Of a stretch of DNA of 64,000 bases, positions 56,636-64,000 are shown in pieces. Each line of letters starts with the position of its first letter. The first letter of the stretch is position 1. The translations under genes and the position numbers were made by a program. The stretch lies in NCBI GenBank assembly GCA_037903475.1, contig JBAJFG010000467.1, positions 682,001 through 746,000 on the forward strand, read 5' to 3'. The DNA comes from Ancylostoma caninum (lineage: Eukaryota > Nematoda > Chromadorea > Rhabditida > Ancylostomatidae). The notes beneath the pieces are model-generated. The model made no database searches. It saw only the letters and a program-made list of their open reading frames with translations, and was not told the origin of the DNA.

Positions 56636-56974
56636 CATTCTTAGTGCGTGTCTTTTGTGAAAATACTCTGGATGCCAGAAAAATCCATTGGGAGATCGCA
56701 ATCCATCATGCTGTGCTGCTTTCTTACGTGAGGCGTCAAGAAGAATTTCTAACTGTTCATGCTGTCTCCATAGTATAAATTAAATTTATTTCTTGGATGG
56801 GCGAGCTGTTAATGCCTTCCCACACTTAGAGGAACCAGAGCAATGTCATTGATTTGTAAAACCACTGGTTGGTGTCCTATGTAGTGTGTGGCTGGAGGAA
56901 TGAGCCATTCTCATCGACGTATCTATCAGTTGGTGGTAATATAGGCGAGTTAATAAACAGCCCTGGTTGGTCAT

Positions 56975-57240
56975 CTTTACGTAACAGAACACAGCCTATC
57001 TGGTCTACCGCGCTGCACCACCGAAGCGGCGCGGTACGGGCGTTGCCAGTACTAATGTTTTGCTTTTGTTTCCCACCGATTTTCTTCGTCTCATTGCTTC
57101 CATTCCAAAATGCTTGGGTTGCATCAGTTCCGTCAACACGACAACCGCAGCAACCAGCTGGTCTGTCGCGACGCGTAGGTGGTGAGGCACGGTAGGTCAC
57201 ATGGCCATTATTCTGTAATGCAAAAGCAATTGGCCGGCAA
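56975..57240. mobile_element. Family A element
   Basis: TACGTAACAGAACACAGCCT then GGTCTACCGCGCTGCACCAC on the left; GTAGGTGGTGAGGCACGGTA with ATTCTGTAATGCAAAAGCAA on the right. The core has GGGCGTTGCCAGTACTAATG and TTCCAAAATGCTTGGGTTG. Confidence 0.75.
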
Positions 57241-59379
57241 TGTATGTGAGGTTATCCAAAAGTCTTCTCAGGAGAAAGTTTGATTAGAGCAGAGCATTAT
57301 CTAAAGGAACTACCAACAAAAATCTACTATTTACATCTCGAAAGTCTTGCAGATATAATTGTACCAAAGGATGTCACGCCCCCACAGTATCATTGTTAGC
57401 GGATATCAGCACCTTTCTCTTCTAGGCTTTCTTCAAAGCGCTCTTCAACATACCAGCTACGTTGCATACTCAAGTCTTTCAAACCTGCAGCTTATTTGGC
57501 TGGGCTTCCGTTGCGCTTCGTAGTAAGTACCCAAGAGGATTGAATCCGAGTTCTGAGAGGTTCATTTATGAAGATGACCACAGAGGTAAGTCCCCCGGTT
57601 AATTCAGCCATTTTGAGGTGTAGCTGACCTTCAATCCAACTAGAAGATCCATCACTTAGAATAGAATAATCATAAACCGATGCAAGCATTTCATCACCCA
57701 CAACGTTCATGAGCTAGACTTCGATAGGATTCCCCACTACAGACTCAATTAAGTGAAGGCAGAATCACCGTTGCTGAAGGCACTAGTCCACACTACTACG
57801 GGAATGCCTTGACGATTTTTCCAGAAGTGTGACTCGCTTCGTTTGCTGACCTCATATACAAATGGTATGCTTGTCATCACTCTGTTCATATCTGAGCAAA
57901 CTTATTACTACTCATTACCTATTAGTCTGACATCTGTGCCACGTGTTATCGCAGCTGGACTAATTTAACCTTGTGTTATAATACGCACTCGTATTATTAA
58001 AATTGTTTACAACAGCTAGCGTGGTGCACCCACGTACAAATGAATACGATACAATACAATACCTTGTGAGATAACTTTTTATTTAGCTACTTAGTACACT
58101 CTTCTGAGGAACGGAAGTGAAAGAAGCCAGAAGCGGTAGATCGAGGACGACGGCCGAAGACACTGTCCAACGAGTTTTCGGTAGTTCTGTGCGGGTGTTC
58201 ACCGTAACAAGGCACCTTCAAAGCTTGCTGAGGAATAAAAGAGATGAGCTTGAGCTCAAAATTAAAAAGAACATACGTACTCGAAAGAGACAAATCTGCT
58301 TTTCCATGCTCTGCATAGCAAACGAAATATTTCTTCATGAGCATTAACAAATCATGATGGGCATGATACGAATTTAAAGTGGTGCCACAGAAAATTTTCT
58401 CACCAAATATTAGGTCATCAAGTACGAAATGCCCGTTCTCCCTAAGTTATAAAATCAGCACTCAACATTCGTGACATTCCACTTTCTTTCCCAGTTTCAA
58501 TTGCTTGAGCACATGAATAATCTCATTCTTGTCTTTCAAAGCCTAATCCTTGTTCGTTGATCAAATTCCAGGCTTTCTTCTCATGAAACTATAGAAAAGT
58601 CGAAGTTTGTGTTATTTTCGATTTCAAGCTCACAGTGGAGCACATGTAACGTAGACAGCTTGGAACAGTGGCTAAGAATCCAGCAAAGGTGCGGCTTATG
58701 AACATCAGTCGCATCACATAACACCGGTCGTTCAAGAATTTACGTACAGGTAATGCTAAAAGCAGAGTCCCAGCCGAAATCGTTCTCAGGATTCGTACAG
58801 AAATAGAACTTGAGTGAACTCCCAAGAACAAAGATATGTATTAAATGTCTCGAAATTATCAGGAATTTTCGAAGGAATCCTCAGCGACGACAGGAACCAG
58901 CAGTGCCCCATCCCAAAAAGGCTATAGTTACTTTTTTTTGTTTTCGACATGGTAATACGCTCACTCATTGCATTTAATAAACGCGTCCTACTGGCACAAA
59001 TCACAATCAGCTGGGGTCTCGTAGAAGGATCTACTGGCCATTTCGGGGCCCGTGAGTGACTGGAATCAGCATGTTGTTCTGGTGCAGAATCTGCCAATAC
59101 CCGATGATGACATGTTTCTGTAGCTTTTCCACGGTAGAGGCGATTAAGCGCAGAAAACAGCTGGTTGCAAAGCATTCAACTCAGCAGTCCCTTAGACAAA
59201 CAGGTCTGCTTCCTACTCGAGGCACTGGTCCGCCTCGACATCTTCTGCTCTCTATGAGGAGCTCAAAAATACACGTCGAATACTCGAGCGCGATGAGGTG
59301 CACTTGATACAGCGAGCTGTGCCACACGTGGCTCCGAGCAATATCAGTTAAAGTGAGCGACATTTATGCGCTCCAGATG
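57241..59379. other. Spacer with unassigned open frames
   Basis: A minus-strand frame 57710-57492 and a plus-strand frame 58117-58347 (with GRSRTTAEDTVQRVFG, faintly like a mariner helix-turn-helix segment) are unassigned. A minus-strand frame of 129 codons (59175-58786) also lacks a recognised domain. Confidence 0.3.
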
Positions 59380-60015
59380 AAGGCTCACTCATGGCCAGCG
59401 TACTATGTGCCATAGCTCGCAGAGGTGGAGCGCATCGTCTTGCCCGGATAGCCCCACTTCCAAGAAGCTGACTGCAAGTTTCCGTGGTACGTAAACAAGT
59501 GCTCGAGGCGAAAATGGCTTGAGGCGCTGCGGAAACCCAGGATGGTCGGATTTCAGCGAGCTTCGCATCGGAATCCGACCTCCGCCGCTGCATTGTTGAC
59601 ATTGCTGGGATAGACAGCGACAAATTTCGCCTTAGGAACGGATTGCTTCCAGTGGACGGCCGGCTGTACGTCCCAGCTGCGATTGCTCTGTGTGCGACGA
59701 AGTTTTGCGCAATCGCGTGCTGTCCGCGATAAGTAGCACCTCGCGTCAAAAACGCCAATGCTCTGCAGCTAGCGCAGAAGGCAAAGTGCGTGTGAGTTTA
59801 TGTGGGTTTTATAAACAACGCAACAAGCAGACTGAATGACCAGATGGCATCGTATTTCGGCTGAATCCGAGAAGGCATTTCTCCGGCCCGCGCAGCAATC
59901 TGCCCGGCCGTCGCCCTTCTCCTTTTCGCATCTGCCCGCCGTCACTTCTTTCTTTTGCCACCGCTGGCGCTCGGATAGCGACGGTGTGTGGTCTTGTTCA
60001 GGGCCCGGTGAAGTC
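59380..60015. other. GC-rich stretch with open frames on both strands
   Basis: A minus-strand frame of 136 codons (59758-59348), a plus-strand frame over about 59540-59731 and a minus-strand frame over about 60010-59760 (acceptor-like AAAAACAG, then TSPGPEQDHTPSLSERQRW) all look codon-like. At most one can be right in each place. Could be a gene 5' end or an old element; no family recognised. Confidence 0.3.
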
Positions 60016-62440
60016 TGTTTTTAGCCTTTGAGGCCTGCAGAATAATTCGAATGATGGATGACCAGCCCCGGTGTACGAGCAGGAAATCCCATTGCCAGAA
60101 TCAGTTCCACATTGCGCGTTCTCGTGTCCCGCCTAGTAGTCGCTGAGTACTCCTCGCTTTCTGCGACTCACCGCTACATATGTGCTTACCTCTTTGTTCG
60201 TGCAATTATTAGTAAGCGGCCTAATCTGAAATTTCGACTGAGCTCCCTATCATACATTTGACGGCCAAAAGAAGGTAATTTCGGAGTGCAGCCTGTGTCA
60301 AATCGACCAAAATTCTTCTGTACCACTAGTGTGGTAACTGGCAAGTAATTTGCATCGGCTTTGGACTAGATTGAAAGCTAACGGTTTAGTTGATTCAATT
60401 TATGACCTTTGGATCTATTCAAACTTCATATGTTCGAAAAAAAAAGTTAGCGCTACAGCCCTTCTTCGGTGGGATCCATAGACACTTCTTCAAGACCCGC
60501 TTGTCCAGAGTGGACGAGTTTCTCGGGCAAAATTTTATGGATCTCACAGTTAACATCATTACTATTGGCCATCATTGCTTAACAGTATTCTGTCGCACAG
60601 AATCTCAAAGTTTTGCAATGGAGACTAGTAACATTTTAGGAGTATAGGAACGACGTCAATGTTTCCGAGAGTGGTCATGACTCCCGGCGCTTATTTCCTC
60701 TTCAGGGCTGTATCTATTTCTCCTCTCCGACAGGTTCAAGACTAAGTGTTCGGATTCGAATACCTCTGAAACTTTGTTCGGTCTTCTCTACAAATTGATG
60801 CTGTACAATAATCGAATTTGGTCTAAGAATTTCGGGCATGAATTTTTTTTCCAGGATTTAGACGTGAATGAAAAGAAATTGGGAAGAAATTGAGAAGGAA
60901 ATGGAGGCGAACTTTGAAATGAGCACTACGAGCAGCAACAAAGAGTACCAGATTTTCCAAGTACATGTTTGGAACTCACTGTAATCCCTCATCGAACCAT
61001 CAAAATAAGCCAGTTTAAATGTAGAGTTCAGCAACTTACTGAATCGGCTGTGGACATACGTACTTTTCATCTCTAATAATGTTCTTCTAATGCCTCATAT
61101 GCCAATGAATGTTTTCCATGAAATCCCACTCTTTCTTGATCCTTGCTCATCCTAATCCTTGTTGATTTCGCAGCTTCGACAACTGTGGAATAGTTTTGTG
61201 CAATCTTTCTTTAAGTCATCGTAGCTCTGCCTTGAGTAGAGCCTGAATTTGGTTTCTTGACATCGTTTTCTGGACTCCTGGGGCAGCTGCACTCATTCAA
61301 GAGCTTCGTAATAAAGTACTGTAGGTACGCAATTGCGGCCCAAGCACTCTACAACTTCATCTAATCGGATACGGTATCCTTCACGTACAGGTGTTAACAC
61401 TACAGGCGTATATAAGCAGTTGAAGTGGATAAGATAGCTAGAAAGACTCGGCTGGCACCCGTAAGTTCGCTCGACCTCGACCGGAAGTTCTTAAAGTTCT
61501 TAAAGCAGACGATTTCGGTCAAGGCAGCTATCCTGACCTCCCTCATGGTGTTCTTAACCATAGCTGGTAGAGAGCTCCAGTACCTAAATTCAAGAATTCC
61601 TAAAAGTAGTTTCTCTAGGACAAACTGACATAAGTCTTACCTGTTACCTGCCTTCCATTGATCCTGCAGATGAGGCCCCGAAGGAATCCCGGGGATCCTG
61701 GACGCGAAGCACCGCTGCGTCCTGCTGTGATGCCATGCATTTGCGAATGGGTTGCACTGGAGCCCCAGTGTTAGTTTAGCCTTTTTTCGAAGTGTATATC
61801 CGACTCCTTGCACTTGTTGGCCCCAATCACATGCATGCTGCTGCTGGATTGTTTACCAGTGGTGGCTGGTTTCCCACGGAATAAGCGAGCGGTTACGGTA
61901 TCTCGCAAACGCAAAACCGCGAAAGTCGTTGAAAAACAGCGCCAACGAATCGCATGAGGTTTAGTTACAGTAGGCCCAATCTGGTAACGCAATCTAGGAG
62001 AAGAGGAATTATCTCCTGGATGTACAAGAAGTGAGCAAACAAGCAAAGTATCCTGCAGTGGAGTGATGGGTATTTCCCGCAGGTCATCGCTCTGGCAGAG
62101 GAGTTATCCCTTTGAACACAGGCGGATTTTGTAGCATAAACAAGTACTGGTTAATGATTGCCAGTGGTGATATCAGTTGTGAAGCCCAAGAAATGTCCGA
62201 AAAGCTCCTGCAAGAAAATTATGAGCTAGAGTATGAGAAGATTAAGAGCTAGAGCAGGACTAAGGCTGAGAACTGGTCTACGGTCTCAGACCTCAGACGG
62301 GATAGAAGAAGGAAGCAAAGGAAGCATCTCAGAAACAATTGGCCTTCGAAGGAAGGCCCTTGAAGGTAGATGAAAAAAAAAGGAAACAAAAGTGCTGCCG
62401 AACTTGAACGTATTTTGATGTTACATGTATTAATTCATCC
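60016..62440. other. Spacer, no gene recognised
   Basis: A plus-strand frame at 61425-61628 and opposed frames at 61752-62046 are unassigned. A CTGCAG acceptor followed directly by ATGAGGCCCCG at 61671 opens a short frame to TAG at 61780, without homology that I can name. Confidence 0.35.
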
Positions 62441-62645
62441 ATTCACTCAACCATCCACTCATTCAATCATTCTCTCATTCATTCATTCATTCATTCATTC
62501 ATTCATTCATTCATTCATTCATTCATTCATATATTCTTTCACTCGTCGTTTTATTCATTTATGCATGCTTTCATTCATTCATTCATTTATTCATTCACTC
62601 ATTCGTTCATTCATTGGTTCGTTCACTCATCAATCCACTCCTTCA
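62441..62645. repeat. ATTC tetranucleotide microsatellite
   Basis: A long run of CATT/ATTC units, purest at 62470-62530, decaying on both sides. The histidine-serine-phenylalanine-isoleucine frame across it is an artefact of the repeat. Confidence 0.93.
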
Positions 62646-64000
62646 GTAATATATTCATCCATTCATTCCTTTATTCCTTAACATGTTCGAAACAGGTAAG
62701 AAATACAAAAGTAATCGCTTCATTACGGTGTAAATCAACTATTAAGATTTGACGCTATCAAATTATGATGAAATTAGACCATCATCCTACTACTATAGCT
62801 ACAGCGTTCAGATGTGTTTTCCAAAAGATGTAGTCTTTCTTTCCCACTTTTTTTCCTCGCTTCTATAATTTACTTCCTCCTCGATCCCTCTCAGTGCTCC
62901 ACATACTAGCAGTTCGCCTCTGCTTCTGCTCGACACATCATTTGTTTATACAATGACAGAGAGAAGATAGTCGCTCTTAATATGAATTTGTCGCGCTCAC
63001 ACATTGCTGTGAGGATGTGAACATAAATGCAGAAAGACGCAGTTTTGACTGCAAAGACGTTCTTATAAGCGAGCTTTAATGCGGACCCTTTCAAAAATTA
63101 GGTATGCGCACATTAAATAAGTTCTTGAAGATAAACTGAAGGAATGGCAAGAGTTGCTGGGTAACTCTCCCTTGGGGAACTTCCATAAAAGAGGCTTCCA
63201 TGAAAGAGGCTTACACTGGCGTTTGCCCAGTTCTTCGAATTGTTCTGGATTGGATTTTTCTTTGAGCCTTCCTATCTTGGCATTAAGACGGTATATTGTG
63301 ATGTAACTGCGAAATCGACGTGAATATTTAGCTCGAATTGCGTTAGAACGATTAACCCATGCCGTAAAACGATGCCTTCAGAGCTGTCAACTCCATGGAA
63401 CAAGCTCTAGCCGGTATGACTAAGTGGTATGACAGGCGATCTGTGTAAAACGTGTAACTGAGCTTGACGTTTGCAACAAATAGGGATCGGGTGTTTGCTT
63501 TTTGTAAACTCTGACGAATATGACTCATTCTGACTCCTGGAAGTGATGGGTCATGCTCCGTCAAACGAGGTAGTGGCAAGTGGTTACGAGCTCCGTTCTC
63601 GAAGCTATTCTAGCTCAGATATAACGTTGAGACAGATTATATGAAGTCGATAAGAATGTAAAGAAATCTCCTTAGATCTACCATGGATAAATGATTCTCG
63701 GACCTCTGCCAAATGCAGAAGTGGCAATTATCCGTGGAGATAGTAGCGCGATTGGATGGCTTTGGTATCACTTCAACGGGATTGCTCTTAGGCTCCAGCT
63801 CGTCGAGTGTGGTCAAGTTCATTATTTACCGGAACTAGCTCAACCCCATCATCTGACTAACATAAGTCTGACAAAGTTCTGCTGAACTAATAAACTTCAC
63901 TAATATCTATGTAGTTAGTTTATGAGGTATGATAGATGGAAATAACATTAGCATAAGATCTTTTAGTACTAAACAGCATAAGATCTTTTGCTACTACAAA
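62646..64000. other. Spacer, two short tandem duplications
   Basis: CTTCCATAAAAGAGG/CTTCCATGAAAGAGG at 63181-63210, and two copies of AGCATAAGATCTTTT near the right edge (63950-64000). A plus-strand frame of 64 codons (63691-63885) is unassigned. No other coding signal. Confidence 0.4.

Noticed and set aside
58117..58260. Mariner transposase helix-turn-helix fragment
   Set aside because: Only a few residues (GRSRTT followed by VQRV) recall the family; no catalytic D or further transposase motif and no inverted ends are nearby.
62370..62752. Histidine-, serine- and isoleucine-rich protein of 103 residues
   Set aside because: It is the translation of the ATTC microsatellite in one frame.

Overview
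This is nuclear DNA of a nematode, most likely a clade V strongylid (hookworm-like). The evidence is intron-rich genes with TTTCAG-type acceptors, proteins closest to Caenorhabditis-type orthologues, a probable spliced-leader acceptor six bases before a start codon, a compact two-gene cluster of the operon kind, and introns and spacers packed with small inverted-repeat transposons. The species call is inference; the gene calls come from reading exons directly.

Three genes are recognised. (1) A G protein-coupled receptor kinase of the GRK2 type (grk-2) lies on the minus strand, from its start codon at 16773 leftwards past base 1. Seven coding exons (249 codons) join in frame. They cover the N-terminal helix, the RGS-homology domain and the first part of the kinase domain, up to just past the catalytic lysine. 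The rest lies outside the window. Intron 1 is about 7 kb. (2) A TM2-domain protein of the TM2D1 type lies on the plus strand (46996-49300). Five exons are readable; the first exon with the signal peptide is not identified. (3) 248 bases downstream on the same strand is tin-10 (49549-49870), the mitochondrial intermembrane-space chaperone Tim10, complete in two exons. The close same-strand pair looks like a nematode operon.

The other roughly 45 kb is spacer and intron built mostly from mobile elements. I could separate several families by eye: A (six copies, terminal inverted repeats rich in TCTGCCGCG), B (four or five copies, ends near GTGCGTCTGTGACTTTGTC), D (ends GGGCAATTTATA), E (ends GGTATAGTCC), F (GAGATTACCCAGG palindromes), H (ends CGGACACTTACCACC), TTAA-flanked foldback elements, a hAT-type element with a perfect 8-base target duplication, two Tc1/mariner-type elements with TA ends, and SINE-like units with a tRNA-type B box. 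Many are nested, which gives their order of insertion. There is also a large inverted repeat (50866-52795), a 2.15-kb candidate element with long terminal inverted repeats (43822-45970), and a 0.9-kb block of degenerate TACTGTAG repeats.

From about 16.8 to 47 kb no conserved gene was recognised. Two GC-rich islands (about 29.87-30.34 kb and 59.4-60.0 kb) and a few splice-bounded open frames (23.7-23.9, 56.4-56.6 kb) could be parts of unrecognised genes and are given at low confidence. No rRNA, tRNA gene, CRISPR array or prokaryotic feature was seen.
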